Below, in pieces: positions 1 through 11,061 of a stretch of 64,000 bases of DNA. The stretch lies in the NCBI GenBank assembly GCA_030144725.1, contig JASKMD010000019.1:911310-975309 (forward strand), read 5' to 3'. A program made the position numbers and the translations under genes. Source of the DNA: Haematococcus lacustris (lineage: Eukaryota > Chlorophyta > Chlorophyceae > Chlamydomonadales > Haematococcaceae). Below the pieces are notes generated by a model. The model saw only the letters and a list, made by a program, of their open reading frames with translations. It searched no databases and was not told where the DNA came from. Each line of letters begins with the position of its first letter. Position 1 is the stretch's first letter.

Positions 1-3000
1 AAGGTTCCCCACCCACCCACTGCCCGGCTGCGGCTAGGCCCCTAGCTGTGGCAGCTCTCAGCTTACGGGCAGCGAGCTTGCCCTTGGAGGCCAGCACCGC
101 GCCCTTAAAAAGGGCCTTGCCCAGCAACCCCAAGTGCCCCGGGGAGCGCGGAGAGGCTGATGGGGGATTACCGGCAAGGGAGCCAGTGGCAACAGACCCC
201 TCAAGAGGCACGGGATGGACAGCGGGAGGATAACCAAGGGGGGAAGGGGCGGCCCAAGGGGGGTTCAGGGGGGCAGAGAGCTGCTGGGGGGGAAGAGGGA
301 TGTGGGGGAGATGCACCCCTCGGGGCGGGACAGAGCAAGGCGCATGCGCTCGGGACACAAAAGCCCCCTGGGCGCTGGGCTGGAAGATGGTGGGCGTAGG
401 GAAGAGGGTAGGGAGCACGGGTCGGGTAAGGCGAGGGCGATCCAAAACCATCGGAGAAGGCACGGCCCCAGCCCCAGCCCCAGCCCCAGCCCCAGCCCCA
501 GCCCCAGCCCCAGCCCCAGCCCCAGCCCCAGCCCCAGCCCCAGCCCCAGCCCCAGCCCCAGCCCCAGCCCCAGCCCCAGCCCCAGCCCCAGCCCCAGCCC
601 TAGCCCCAGCCCCAGCCCCAGCCCCAGCCCCAGCCAGAGCCCCAGCCCCAGCCCCAGCCCCAGCCCCAGCCCCAGCCCCAGCCCCAGCCCCAGCCCCAGC
701 CCCAGCCCCAGCCCCAGCCCCAGCCCCAGCCCCAGCCCCAGCCCCAGCCCCAGCCCCAGCCCCAGCCCCAGCCCCAGCCCCAGCCCCAGCCCCAGCCCCA
801 GCCCCAGCCCCAGCCCCAGCCCCAGCCCCAGCCCCAGACCCAGACCCAGACCCAGCCCCAGCCCCAGCCCCAGCCCCAGCCCCAGCCCCAGCCCCAGACC
901 CAGCCCCAGCCCCAGCCCCAGCCCGCGCCCCAGCCCCAGCCCGCTGCTGCTGCTGCTGCTGCTGGTGCTGCTGTTGCCGGTGCTGTTGCCGCTGCGGCTG
1001 CTGCTGTTGCTGTTGCTGCTGCGCTACAGGCACCATCCTCGCCCCCTCTGTGCCAGCAGTGCCACCCCCTGCTGAGGTGCGCTGGTGAGGAGTGGCGGAA
1101 GCCTGCGGCTGACTAGCTGTGATAGCCCTGCCGTCCAGCGACTCTGCCCCTCCGCAATCGGGCCGAGTGGCCTCGTCTTGGGTAGCAGCGGGCGAGGCGG
1201 AGGGGGAGGAGAGGAGAGCTGATAGCAGCTCCGGCTGAGGGTCTAGGGTGCTCCTACCGGCTCGGAGGGCCCTGCTAGCGGCGGAGAACACGACGGCTAG
1301 AGCCTTGGCCCCCACATCCCCCGACTTACCTCCGGTGGAGCTGGTCATGTCCAAGCGGGGAAGAAGGGACCTCCTGCCTCGTGTAGGAGCTGCTGCACCG
1401 CCAAGCTGGAAAGGTCGACTCGCGGGCCCCTGACCAGAGGAGGGGGCGGCTGGGCTGCTCGGCGACAGACCCTGCGCCTCCTTCTCCCCCGGCTGCGCTG
1501 ACTCACCCCTTGAGCACACCCGGGCAGCCCAGGACGGGCCCAGCCACGGAGTCCCCCCAGAAAGCTCTGTTGTAGCTGGGCCCCAGGAGCTATCGAACCG
1601 GGAAGGCCTTCCACGGGGCGGAGCAGACGGGTGGATCCCGAGACCCTTGAGCCCTGGCCCTCTAGCCCCTGACTCATCCCCCGCCCCCGTAACAGCCTCT
1701 GTCCCCGCCCCCGCTCCCACCCCAGGGCTGTGCTGCTGCTGCTGCTGCTGGGTCACCTGGGCGCCCTGCGCCACCCGGGCCCCCTCATCCCCAGCGGTGC
1801 CACCCCCATCTGAGGTGCGCTGGAGGGGGGCGGCAGCAGCTGAGGCAGGGTTAGGGTCCCGGGAGGTAGGGCTGTGCTGCTGCCGCTGCTGGACCACCCG
1901 GGCGCCCTGCACCACCCGGGCCCCCTCATCCCCAGCCGTGCCACCCCCAACTGAGGTGCGCTGGAGGGGGGCGGCAGCAGCTGAGGCAGGATTAGGGTCC
2001 CGGGAGGTAGGGCTGTGCTGCTGCCGCTGCTGGACCACCTGGGCGCCCTGCACCACCCGGGCCCCCTCATCCCCAGCCGTGCCACCCCCATCTGAGGTGC
2101 GCTGGAGGGGGGCGGCAGCAGCTGAGGCAGGGTTGGGGTCCCGGGAGGTAGGGCTGTGCTGCTGCCGCTGCTGGACCACCTGGGCGCCCTGCACCACCCG
2201 GGCCCCCTCATCCCCAGCCGTGCCACCCCCAACTGAGGTGCGCTGGAGGGGGGCGGCAGCAGCTGAGGCAGGGTGAGGGCCCCGAGAGGTAGGGCTATGC
2301 AGCGTCTGCTGCTGCTGATCACCCTGGGCGGCCTGCGCCACCCGGGCCCCCTCATCCCCATCTGTGCCACCCCCATCTGAGGTGCGCTGGAGGGGGGCGG
2401 CAGCAGCTGAGGCAGGGTCAGGGTCCCGGGAGGTAGGGCTGTGCTGCTGCTGCTGCTCAGCCACTTCGGCCCTCTGCGCCACCCGGGCCCCCCCATCTCC
2501 AAGGGTGCTACCCTTAAGAGGTGAGATGTGTAGATGTTGTTGCCACTGAACTCCGAGCACCTCCCGAAGAGACCCTTCACCTGTCGTGCCCTTGCCTGTT
2601 ACCTGCCCCTCTGCGACTTGTAGGGCAAGGGGAACACCTGGAGGTTGGGCGAGGGGCTGAGCAGAGGGTGGTGGGGGAGCTTGCGCAGGGGAAGCACATG
2701 GTGGCTGGGCATGGGGCTGGGCAGAGGGAGGTGGGGGAAGTTGAGCAGGGGGAGGCGGTGGAGGTAGAGCCGGGGAGTGACCAGCAGGCTGGGCAGGGGG
2801 CTGGACCGGGGGGTGGGGAGGAGGATGGGCTGGGGGTGGAAGGGGAGGTAGAGCTGGGGGGTCACCTGGTGACTGGGTCGGGGGCTGAGCAGGGTGTGGT
2901 GGGGTAGGTTGAGCAGGGGGGGGCGGGGGAGGTAGAGCAAGGGGGTCACCAGGAGGCTGGGAAGGGAGTTGGGCAGGGGGCTGAGGATGAGGATGGGAAG

Positions 3001-4201
3001 GGGGAGGAGGGGGAGGTTGAGCAAGGGTGTCACCTGGTGGCTGGGTATGGGGCTGGGCAGGGGGTGGAGGGGGAGATCGAGCAGGGGGGTCACCTGGTGA
3101 CTGGGCATGGGGCTGGGCAGGGGATGGTGGGGGAGGTTGAGCAGTGGGAGGCGGGGGAGGATGAACGGGGGGTCCACCAGAAGGCTGGGCAGGGGGTTGG
3201 GGAGGAGGATGGGCAGGGGGAGGCGGGGGAGGTTGAGCAGGGGGGTCACCTGGTGGCTGGGCAGGAGCCTGGGCAGGGGGGGGTCCTTGGTCGAGCAGAG
3301 GCAGTGTGTCCCCCCACAGCTGCAGGATCTGCAGCTTGCCCCAGCCAGTAGGGGTGACATACACCTCAGGCAGCAGGGCTAGCTTCGGGTCCCCTAGAGG
3401 GGGCACCACGACAGCCTCCACTATGGCCCCGTTACCCCCTGGCGACCCCCAGAAACTGCTGGTGCGGGAATGGGCACCCAGCCGCTCGCTGAGCACGACT
3501 GCTGTGTGCAGGTCCAGGGCCTCCGGCAAGCCTGCTGTTGGGGCCGGGCTGACCTTGTACCCCACTGCCTTGAGCACCCCCTCTACCAGACCCTCCCTAG
3601 ACGCCAGGGGGTAGTGGTGGTGGAAGACCAGCTTGACTGCACCTGGGGGGGGGCCATGGTCCATGGGCTCCACGGGCACACGCACGCTCCGGCCAAAGAG
3701 AGGCACCTCCAACCACGGCTGGGAGATGAACTGGGAGTCCAAGGCCCTGCCCTCCATGCTGGCAGCATCATGCACGACCACCAAACTGTAGTGGGGGTGG
3801 CCTGCAGTGTGGAGGGTGGAGAGGGAGGCAACAGCGCTGCCATGCAACTGTTTGTGAGCCAGCAGAGCTGTGCTGCAAGCCTCTGCGAGAGCCCAGGCAT
3901 CTTCATAAGGGGCAGGCAGCAGGGGGCTAAGCTGCTGGAGCCGCTGCAGCTCCTTGCTGGCGACGCGCCCGATTGGCATGAGCCACGCCATGGGCCCGCC
4001 GACCAGGGGCTCTAAAAGGGGAGGGCATGGCTCCCGGGACAAGAGAGGGGCCCGGGACCACGCCAAGTGCCGAAAGACAGGCACAAGCTGCTGCGATCTG
4101 CAGCTGGCCTCCATGACGCGATAAGCCGAAGCAACCTGGAGGGCCACAGGCGCAGGCAACACGCGAGCTTGAGACGGGCACAAACTATGGGTCAAGCGCA
4201 C
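1..4201 (-). CDS. LINE A1 polyprotein, N-terminal part (partial)
   Basis: Open minus-strand frame identical in layout to residues 1-1400 of the A2 polyprotein. It holds an N-terminal globular region of unknown fold (about 300 residues), a Pro-rich stretch (about residues 300-560), five or six imperfect Ala/Gln-rich repeats, a poly-Gln run and a (Gly-Ala)n tract. No CCHC zinc knuckle typical of LINE ORF1 proteins is visible. The first codon at 4201 is GTG; the first in-frame ATG is about 29 codons further in, near 4114. The catalytic domains are outside the window. I infer RNA-binding or particle-forming roles only from position, not from any recognised domain. Confidence 0.7.
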   Translation of the reverse strand, partial: MRLTHSLCPSQARVLPAPVALQVASAYRVMEASCRSQQLVPVFRHLAWSRAPLLSREPCPPLLEPLVGGPMAWLMPIGRVASKELQRLQQLSPLLPAPYEDAWALAEACSTALLAHKQLHGSAVASLSTLHTAGHPHYSLVVVHDAASMEGRALDSQFISQPWLEVPLFGRSVRVPVEPMDHGPPPGAVKLVFHHHYPLASREGLVEGVLKAVGYKVSPAPTAGLPEALDLHTAVVLSERLGAHSRTSSFWGSPGGNGAIVEAVVVPPLGDPKLALLPEVYVTPTGWGKLQILQLWGDTLPLLDQGPPPAQAPAQPPGDPPAQPPPPPPAHPPPQPPAQPSGGPPVHPPPPPTAQPPPPSPAQPHAQSPGDPPARSPPPPPAQPHTQPPGDTLAQPPPPPPSHPHPQPPAQLPSQPPGDPLALPPPPPPAQPTPPHPAQPPTQSPGDPPALPPLPPPAHPPPHPPVQPPAQPAGHSPALPPPPPPAQLPPPPSAQPHAQPPCASPAQAPPPPSAQPLAQPPGVPLALQVAEGQVTGKGTTGEGSLREVLGVQWQQHLHISPLKGSTLGDGGARVAQRAEVAEQQQQHSPTSRDPDPASAAAAPLQRTSDGGGTDGDEGARVAQAAQGDQQQQTLHSPTSRGPHPASAAAAPLQRTSVGGGTAGDEGARVVQGAQVVQQRQQHSPTSRDPNPASAAAAPLQRTSDGGGTAGDEGARVVQGAQVVQQRQQHSPTSRDPNPASAAAAPLQRTSVGGGTAGDEGARVVQGARVVQQRQQHSPTSRDPNPASAAAAPLQRTSDGGGTAGDEGARVAQGAQVTQQQQQQHSPGVGAGAGTEAVTGAGDESGARGPGLKGLGIHPSAPPRGRPSRFDSSWGPATTELSGGTPWLGPSWAARVCSRGESAQPGEKEAQGLSPSSPAAPSSGQGPASRPFQLGGAAAPTRGRRSLLPRLDMTSSTGGKSGDVGAKALAVVFSAASRALRAGRSTLDPQPELLSALLSSPSASPAATQDEATRPDCGGAESLDGRAITASQPQASATPHQRTSAGGGTAGTEGARMVPVAQQQQQQQQPQRQQHRQQQHQQQQQQQRAGAGARAGAGAGAGSGAGAGAGAGAGAGAGSGSGSGAGAGAGAGAGAGAGAGAGAGAGAGAGAGAGAGAGAGAGAGAGAGAGAGAGAGAGAGAGAGAGAGALAGAGAGAGAGARAGAGAGAGAGAGAGAGAGAGAGAGAGAGAGAGAGAGAGAGAGAGAVPSPMVLDRPRLTRPVLPTLFPTPTIFQPSAQGAFVSRAHAPCSVPPRGVHLPHIPLPPQQLSAPLNPPWAAPSPLGYPPAVHPVPLEGSVATGSLAGNPPSASPRSPGHLGLLGKALFKGAVLASKGKLAARKLRAATARGLAAAGQWVGGEP
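466..942 (-). repeat. GGGGCT hexanucleotide array (poly Gly-Ala coding), copy A1
   Basis: About 79 units of CCCCAG on the plus strand, GGGGCT on the LINE sense strand, read in frame as alternating Gly and Ala. Interruptions are one CCCTAG unit, one CCAGAG-type unit and several CAGACC units near the 3' side. The total length equals copy A2 but the CAGACC variants sit at different places, showing exchange or slippage within the array. Runs of four G every six bases predict G-quadruplex formation on the sense strand. Confidence 0.95.
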
Positions 4202-5057
4202 TGGTTGAGCACTTAACTCAGCCTTCCCCCATTGACCCGGGGGCTAGGCTTGGTTCTCAGGTACGCCGGCTCGCACTGAATTCAGTGGAGCACACCCCGG
4301 CGGTGGGCCTCCGACCGTAGTCGTCTACTTTGCAGTGACGCGACAGGCGGCGGCAGAAGGCGAGGCACGCGGGGGGAGGAGGAAGGGGGGGAGAAGGAGA
4401 AGAGGGTGGGGGAAGGGCAGCTGGGCGGAAGCTGCAGCGGTTGAGGCGGTTGCCTCAGGAAACCGATAGCGTTGTAGGCTCCCGCGAACTGCTGGCTGTG
4501 GTCCGCACAAGAAGCAACAGCAGCTGCACACAGCGATAGCAGGAAAGGACCTGCGGCTGGAAAGGCTGCTAGAGGCGGTTGGAGCGGTTACACCTGCGGC
4601 AGCTGCGAGGTAGCGGCGGCTGGGATGAGGCGCTCAGGTGGCGGCGCCTGAGAGAAATGGCTGCGGCTGGCGCAACCTGACAGACGTTAGGTAGCGGAAA
4701 GCCGAAAAGAGCAAAAGCGCTGCTGGCGGCTGCTGGCGGCTGGGTGGCGGCTGGTGGCGGCTGGCTGCGGCTGGCTGCGGCTGAGAGCAGACAGACAAAG
4801 ACGACCACACCACCTTAACGCAGCTCCTGCTCCTTGCTGTTTAGCTGCTCCGCAGGCTGAAACTCGCGACTTGCTGCCTTAGCAACAAAAACTGCGAAAC
4901 AACGCTCCTCCAGCTGCTCCTGCTGCGAAAACGCTAGCTGTGCTAACGGGAGGCGCTATCTCGCGACCCACGCGAAACGGCAGGCTGCGAAAAGTGCGGG
5001 AGGCGAAAAGTGCGGGAGGCGAAACGGCAGGCTGCGAAAAGTGCGGGAGGCGAAAAG
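4202..5057 (-). other. 5' UTR of LINE A1
   Basis: Non-coding leader shared with A2 and A3. It is rich in GGCGGCTG-like words (4560-4800) and ends at 4970-5057 in short tandem monomers built from GCGAAACGGCAGGCT and GCGAAAAGTGCGGGAG. Tandem 5' monomers carry the promoter in some LINEs (mouse L1); a promoter role here is inference only. Confidence 0.55.
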
Positions 5058-5127
5058 TACCAGACCCTCCCCACAAACTACCCACACGAGCCTAAGCCCA
5101 GCCCCTCGACCTGAAGCCTTAAACCCC
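5058..5127 (-). mobile_element. LINE copy C, 3' UTR fragment left of the LINE B insertion
   Basis: Matches the LINE 3' UTR immediately downstream of the stop codon (compare 33230-33295). It is the left half of copy C, split by LINE B; the right half resumes at 11033. Confidence 0.8.
5095..5126. repeat. Target-site duplication of LINE B, left copy
   Basis: The 32-bp sequence here, beginning AGCCCAGCCCC, recurs exactly at 11030-11061 on the other side of LINE B. The first three bases may belong to LINE B, so the true duplication is 29-32 bp. Target-primed reverse transcription produces duplications of variable length like this. Confidence 0.85.
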
Positions 5128-5179
5128 TTTTTTGGGGGGGGGGGAAGAGCATTACAGGAGAGCGAGAATGACTAAAGAA

Positions 5180-7467
5180 TCTACATATAAAAAATATAAG
5201 GGGGCAAGATGAAAAATGTGCTCGGAATGGCCTGCGATTCAACGTGCGACGTCTCCTAACTTCAACACCGCATAGTACATCGAGGAAATTGAGCGCGACT
5301 CACTGTGCGGTAAGATCGAAAGTCGTTCTGAAAATTGGAGGCCTTAAAAATAGAGATGAGTTGTGGGTCTGTCATTGTAGACGCCAGCGCGTCCACTCGC
5401 GATGTTTCGTTTTGAATGGTCTGGCCGGCCCGTCAACCGACAGCCCAGTCAAACTAAGACCCTCAACCCATGCGGAGTACAGCCCCGGCCCTAGATGAAC
5501 AAGACACAGGTTTGTCCATCATTTTGAACTGACAGCCGCAGTCCACTGGGCCGCGCTTGGCCGTGGCGTGCGTGGCGTGCACGTACACCTTGCGCACTGC
5601 CTATACGGTAAAACATATTCAGCCTCTGCTTCAGCGCGACGGAGCCTCATGTCCCCAATGCACCTGATGGCAGGTGTCTAGCCTCGAAAAGCAGCCAGGC
5701 TAGCAGCAGGGGCAGCAGCAGCAGGGGCAGCAGGGGCAGCAGGGGCAGCAGTAGCAGGGGCAGAGCAGCAGCAGCAGCAGCAGCAGCGGCAGTAGCAGCG
5801 GCTTCAGCAGCAGCAGCGGCAGCAGCGGTAGCAGGGGCAGTAGAGGCGGCAGGGGCGGCAGGGGCAGCAGGGGCAGCAGCAACAGCAGCGGCAGCAGCGG
5901 CAGCAGCGGCGACGGCAGCAGCAGGGGCAGCAGCGGCAACAATGGCAGCAGCAGCAATAGCAGCAGGGGCAGAAGCAGCAGGGGCAGCAGCAGCAGCAGG
6001 GGCAGCAGAAGCAGTAGGGGCAGCAGCAGCAGGGGCAGCAGCAGCAAGGGCAGCAGGGGCAGCAGGGGCAGCATCGGCAGCAGTGGCAGCAGCGGTAGCA
6101 GGGGCAGTAGTGGCGGCAGGGGCAGCAGGGGCAGCAGCAACAGCAGCGGCAGCAGCGGCAGCAGCGGCGACGGCAGCAGCAGGGGCAGCAGCGGCAACAA
6201 TGGCAGCAGCAGCAATAGCAGCAGGGGCAGCAGGGGCAGCAGCAGCAGCAGGGGCAGCAGCAGCAGTAGGGGCAGCAGCAGCAGGGGCAGCAGCAGCAAG
6301 GGCAGCAGGGGCAGCAACAGTAGGGGCAGCAACAGTAGGGGCAGCAGCAGCAGTGGCAGCAGCAGCAGGGGCGGCAGCAGCAGCAGGGGCAGCAGCAGCA
6401 GCAGCAGGGGCAGCAGGTGCAGCAGCGGCAGCAGCTGCAGCAGCGGCAGCAGCGGAAGCGGCGACGGCAACAGCAGGGGCAGCAGCGGCAGCAGCTGCAG
6501 CAGGGGCAGCAGCGGCAGCAGCGGCAGCAGCTCTGGAAATTGCGGCAGCCGATCTGGAAATTGCGGCAGCATGAAGCTACGGGTACACAACAGGTCTACG
6601 AGCAAAAGCTACAGATGAAAGACAGATCGTGTGTTGCATCTGTGCTAAGACACTGCCATGCAGCCATGGACAGTTGGGAATGCTGAAAAGTCTGTCCAAC
6701 AGGTGTGGTGCCATGTGAACAAGGCCTATGCCATCCATTTAAACAAGAACGTGGAAACGTGCAGAACGACAGTTTAGTACAAAAGGCAACGAAGCGCAAG
6801 GAGTGTACGGTTGAACCCCGGCAAGGAAAGCTCCCTAAAGAGCGTTTGGTGACAAAGTGGGTTGAAAGGCTCCTGTATTGCCACAAGGGGAGAAGCTCAA
6901 GGAAGAACTGAAGCAGCAGGATACCGTAAGGAACCAGGTCGTGTAGGCTTACTTGACGGGCTGCATCAAGTGGGTTGCATCATTCGCATGTGGTGTCTGT
7001 GCTGCCTCTCCGTGCTGCCGCAGTGTACACTGAGAATGTGGTGTACACCAGGGTGTTTTATGCCTTGCCACCTGGCCCCGACGACGATGAGGGCTGGTGA
7101 CAGGCCATGCCAACTTGCATTGACCTGGCACTGAGCTGGCACCACTGCTGTTGCCACTGTGACTGCAGCTGCAATTGCTCTTGCCACACACACACCGCAC
7201 AGTGCAGAAGTGATAACTGGACAGCATGCTCACACACATTTTTCAGATGCCAAGGGATGCAAAGCGAACATCATGCAAGCATGCGAACATCATTCATACA
7301 CATATTGCAAGTGGACTTGGACGTGCATAGTTTTGTTTGGCTTCATGCGGGCTTGCTTGACCGGCGGTCTATCGGGCTAATTGTCAAACAAATGTGGTAC
7401 GGCCGGAGGCCGCACATACATATGTTGCCTGCTGGCCGTCCGATGTGGGACGGGCCCACTGCCCTAG
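5180..7467 (+). mobile_element. Non-autonomous Helitron 1
   Basis: Begins 5'-TCTACATA and ends in CTAG at 7464-7467. Ten bases before the end lies a 6-bp-stem hairpin, CCGTCC-GATGTG-GGACGG (7436-7453). The insertion lies between A (5179) and T (7468) with no target duplication. These are the defining Helitron termini, and the same ends and hairpin occur in Helitron 2 in the opposite orientation. No Rep/helicase gene is present. Contents: about 500 bp of unique left sequence shared with Helitron 2, a CAG-rich minisatellite (5700-6575), then about 860 bp (6576-7435) in which I recognise no gene and which is absent from Helitron 2. Confidence 0.85.
5700..6575. repeat. GGGGCAGCAGCAGCA minisatellite inside Helitron 1
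   Basis: Imperfect 15-bp and 12-bp units mixing GGGGCAGCAGCAGCA with CAGCAGCGG. A block of about 130 bp (5823-5967) recurs at 6088-6227, a segmental duplication within the array. The long Ala- or Leu/Pro-rich open frames here are translations of the repeat. The array is the inverted counterpart of 36208-37600. Confidence 0.9.
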
Positions 7468-7539
7468 TAGAAGAAAAGAAAGACTACAACAAACAAGGTT
7501 TCCCCATACACGAACCCCAAGCACCCCACCCAAACACAG

Positions 7540-7635
7540 CGGTCCACACACCCCAAGCAAAGGTCCACACACCCCAAGCAAAGGTCCACACACCCCAAGC
7601 AAAGGTCCACACACCCCAAGCGAAGGTCCACACCC
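7540..7635 (-). repeat. 21-bp tandem repeat in LINE B 3' UTR
   Basis: About five units of ACACCCCAAGCAAAGGTCC-type sequence. LINE A2 has about three units at the equivalent place (11600-11670) and the 2,914-bp units have one or two, so the copy number varies within the family. Confidence 0.85.
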
Positions 7636-7905
7636 CACAAGCAACCCCCTCCCAAGGACAACGTCAAGACACTCCCCCACACCACCGCCCTCCCCCCTAA
7701 CTCTGCACACCTCCCCAGGCCCTCCCCACAGAAAACTACCCACACGAGCCCAAGTCCCTCCCTACGACCTGAAACCTAAAACCCTATCCCCAACGCCCAA
7801 GCCAAGACCACCTAAGCCCCCGGTCCCTGACACCCAGACAGCCCCCCGAAGCCTAGCCCATCCCACCCACAGAACGCACTAAGCCACCACCAGCAACCCT
7901 GGAGC

Positions 7906-10900
7906 TCAGGCTGGAACGACGGGGAAGGGGATGGGCCACTGCAAGGAGAGGCGAACAAACAGCTCTCCCGCCCCCTGCGCCCTGCCCTCCCCCTGCCTAG
8001 GCCTCCCTGCTGCCCTCTCCTCCTCCACTCCTCCTGCCCCAACCCTCCCCTCTGCCCCCTCCTGCCCTCCCCTCCGCTCCCTCCTAGGCTGCGTGGCAAA
8101 CCAGCCCCCCGACGCCTCGGGCCACAGCTGGTCGAAGTGGGCAGCGTCCAGCTCCGGGTCCTTGCCCTTGAACCAGGTGGAGGGCACAGCGCCGCAGAGG
8201 CCCACGCGGATGTCCCTCCCCACCCGATGCCAGTCACGCTTGACGGCCGTGGTAAGGGTGGAGATGACCTCCTCCACGACCCGCCTCGCCACCTGCTGTG
8301 GCTGCAGGGCTGTAGCGGCTCCTGAGCTGCGGAGGCGCCACACTGCGCCCAGGTAGGCAACGCGCAGCCGCAGCCACAGCAGGCTGTCAGGGGGCTGGAA
8401 GGGGGGGGCCTCGCCGCGGGTGGGGCGCCCACTGAGGAGCAGCATGGCGTCGTTCGAGGGGGGGCGGGTGCCTGTGAGGCGGCCGTACACGTCCAGCACC
8501 CACTCCCAGGCTGGGACCACGGCGGGGCAGGTCATGAAGGCGTGGGTTAGAGTCTCCAGGGGCCCCGGCTGGCAGAAGCGGCAGGCGGACGAGCCCGGGG
8601 CAGCCGTACCCTTGAGGATGTGGCCCCACAAGGCCCCCACCATGAGGCTGGCGTGAAGCACCCGCAAGGCCACGATGACATGCTCCCGGCGGAGGGTGGG
8701 GTCTAGCAGCTCCTTCCACACCTTCGCACACGGCTGGCCCATTTGAACACCCACATCCAGCTGGTCCACCGTGTCGGCCCGTGGGGCGGGCTGACCAACT
8801 GGCTGCCTGCCCCCACGCCGCTGGTGGGCCTCCAGCTGCCGCTCAGCCCGCTGGGCCGCCCTCATCTGCGGCGAGGGACGCTGGTGCGCCCTGGCGGAGG
8901 TGTCCAGCCAGCGAGGCGGTTGGCTGCCCTGCACCTCCTCGGGGAGCCGCTCCTCCGCATCCCTGCCCTGCTGTTCCCGCTCCCCCGCTGCCCCCTGGTC
9001 TGCCACCTGCTGCGCGCTAGCCTCCCACTTGAGCTCCAGCTCCCTCAGGGCTCCATCAGCCACCGCTGCCACCTCCGGTTCACCCGCTGCCCGGGGGGGG
9101 CGCACACCCCACAGCGCAGGCCACAGGCCCCCACTGGGTGGGTAGAGGGGGTCGGCGCTGACGCGCTGAAGCTGGTGGAGGCGCACCCTGGCATGCTTGA
9201 CCGAAAAGTCCAGCAGGGTGGTGGTGCCCATGCCCCACACCTGAGGGTCCAGCTGCAGGTGAGCCCAAGGGCCCAAGAGCCACTCCTCCTTAGGCCAGGT
9301 GCCAGGCCCCTCGTCAGCTGGGCCGACAGCAATGCCTCCCGCCCCGCCCCCTGCTCCGCTACGCCGTCCACCTTCTCCGCGCCCTCGCCCCCTGCCCCCG
9401 CCCCGCCCCCTTGCCCGCCCCCCTCCCCTGCCCGCCCCCCTGTCCCCTCCTAGCTCTTGCCCCTGAGCCTGCTCCTGCGCCATGTGACGCTGGGCGGGTA
9501 GAGGTCGGAGGTTGGTGGCTCGCTCCTCCGGGGTCAGCCTGTAGCTGGGCTTGTTCAGCCGGGCCACCGCTGCTGGCTCCCAGGCTGCCCCCTCCTCCGC
9601 CCAGAAAGCCCCTAGGGGACCCTGCCCTGTGGGGTCTAGGGGGTAGAGGCGGCCGTTGGGTCCCACCCAGTGGGAGGGCTGGAGCAGGGGGGTGCGCCTC
9701 ATCACAAAACCCACCCCTGGCCCAACCCTCAGGCACTCCCACTCCGGCTGTGGAGGCTGCAGGCGGTCCACCATGCCCTGCCAGGGCTCGGGGAGGCAAG
9801 CCCTGACCAAGTCCGCAGCCCAGCGGGCCTCCCCCTCCAGCTGGGGGCTGTGGAGGGCCTCCCTCACGTGGCGGACGTGGGTCCATCCCTGCTCAGCTGC
9901 TGCCTCCCTAGCTGCTGGGTTCATGCGGACTTGCGCGCTGTACCACAGCGGCTCCGCCAGCACCGAGAAGAAGGACTGGCTGGCGGGGGGCACCGCACGG
10001 AACAGCTTGAGCTCAGCCAGGGCCGCCACGTGAGCTTGCAGCCGCGGGCTGATGCCTCGCGAGGGGGGGGCGGTGGGGTCGGTGATGACCCACGTGCTGA
10101 GGCCGTGGGAGGGGTCTGCCAGCAGGCTGTGGGTCAGAGGCTGCCAGGGTCGAACCCTGGGCGACCAGAGCTGGGCCAGCATCTTCGCCAGCATGGCCGT
10201 GCTGGTGACCCCCAGGTCGGGAAGCCCCACCCCTCCCTCCCCCCGGGGCATCACGCAGATGGCCTTGCTAGGGTAGAGGCGGCTGCTGTTGGGGCTGCGC
10301 TCCTGGGGCAGGTCTGAGGCTGCCACAAAGCGGTTGACAGCCAAGGCCATGGCTTGCGCCAGAGGAGCGGAGGGTTGCACGAAGGCCATCTGGTAGATGG
10401 ACTTGGAGGCCAGGCACTGTTGTGCCACCTGCACCCGCCCCAGGAGGTTGAGGCCTTGGGGCCGCCAAGGGAGGGAGGCTGCCAACATGGCCGCGGCCGC
10501 CCCACCGAAGGCGGCCTCGCTGGTGGCAGTGTAGGAGGCCGCCCCAAGAGGGACCCCCAGGTGGCGCACGGGCACCCCCACTCGGACAGCTGGGATGACC
10601 ACCTCCGGCTCCTGCTCCCCACCCTGCTCCCGCCCGCCCGCCTGCTGCCCTTCCCCGCCACCTTCCCCCGGCCCACCCCCTAGCCCCTGCTCGCCCACCT
10701 GCCCCTGCCCGCCCCCTTCCCCCCCGTCACCCCCCCTTCCTCCCCTCCCCGCCCCCTCGGGGCCCGAGCCCTCCTGGTTACCCGGCCCAGGCTCTGGCTG
10801 GGCGCACGGCAGGGCTGAGCTCTTGCTCGCGCTAAGCGCAGGGCCCCCAGCGGCGCGGAACAGGCCCAAGGCCTCCACTACCACCTTCCCGTCTCTGACC

Positions 10901-11032
10901 CGATCGAGCACCGCGATGGTGAGGTCGTCCGCATACTCCTTAAAAGGGAGCGCTGGGGTTAGGGCGGCCCTGTGCATGGCCAGAGGGCTGGAGGGGATGA
11001 TGGGGGTGCTGATGCGGCCTGCCAGCTGGAGC
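7906..11032 (-). CDS. LINE B: C-terminal RT and zinc-knuckle polyprotein, truncated
   Basis: An open frame of about 1,040 LINE-derived codons matching residues ~2430-3468 of the A2 protein. It begins inside the RT just before the YADD catalytic motif, so it lacks the AP-endonuclease and the first RT motifs. It includes the thumb/connection region, several Gly/Arg-rich low-complexity linkers and the C-terminal C-x2-C...H...C knuckle of the zf-RVT type (near 8540-8600). The frame runs on to 11088, but the first ~19 residues come from the target 3' UTR, not from LINE B. No frameshift is visible, which points to a young copy. It cannot be active alone. Confidence 0.8.
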
Positions 11033-11061
11033 CCAGCCCCTCGACCTGAAGCCTTAAACCC
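11030..11061. repeat. Target-site duplication of LINE B, right copy
   Basis: Exact repeat of 5095-5126; marks the 5' edge of LINE B. Confidence 0.85.

Larger units (their letters stand above)
1..5057 (-). mobile_element. L1-type LINE copy A1, 5' part (cut by window start)
   Basis: Positions 1-4997 match 18144-23140 (copy A2) at a constant offset of 18,143 bp, apart from rearranged variant units inside the GGGGCT array. This copy holds the 5' UTR and the first ~1,400 codons; endonuclease and RT lie beyond the window start. Its 5' end carries about 60 bp more than A2, made of short tandem monomers. Upstream of 5057 the flank is the 3' UTR of another LINE (copy C), so A1 was inserted into a relative rather than made by duplicating the A2 flank. 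Confidence 0.85.
5128..11032 (-). mobile_element. L1-type LINE copy B, 5'-truncated, nested in LINE C
   Basis: The 3' end is at 5128, where a T6 then G10 run stands in place of the plain poly(A) tail seen as T10 in A2. It runs through the 3' UTR (interrupted by Helitron 1) and coding region to a 5' truncation inside the RT at about 11032. The bounding duplication at 5095-5126 and 11030-11061 shows it is a retrotransposition event into the 3' UTR of copy C. Confidence 0.85.

Noticed and set aside
215..1088. Long Ser/Pro-, Ala/Pro- and Cys-rich plus-strand open frames over the hexamer arrays (also near 18400 and 26000)
   Set aside because: They are antisense translations of the GGGGCT array and the poly-Gln region; the minus strand carries the recognisable LINE protein.
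5700..6605. Leu/Pro- and Ala-rich open frames in Helitron 1 (and 36138-37647 in Helitron 2)
   Set aside because: Three-base-periodic minisatellite keeps several frames open; there is no domain, and both lie within non-autonomous Helitron ends.
6596..7400. Small open frames in the unique part of Helitron 1
   Set aside because: Short, overlapping on both strands, without recognisable domains or splice structure; not supported as genes.
7931..10683. Numerous plus-strand Pro/Arg/Ser-rich frames opposite LINE B, A2 and the T units
   Set aside because: Antisense shadows of GC-rich LINE coding sequence, repeated wherever the LINE is repeated.
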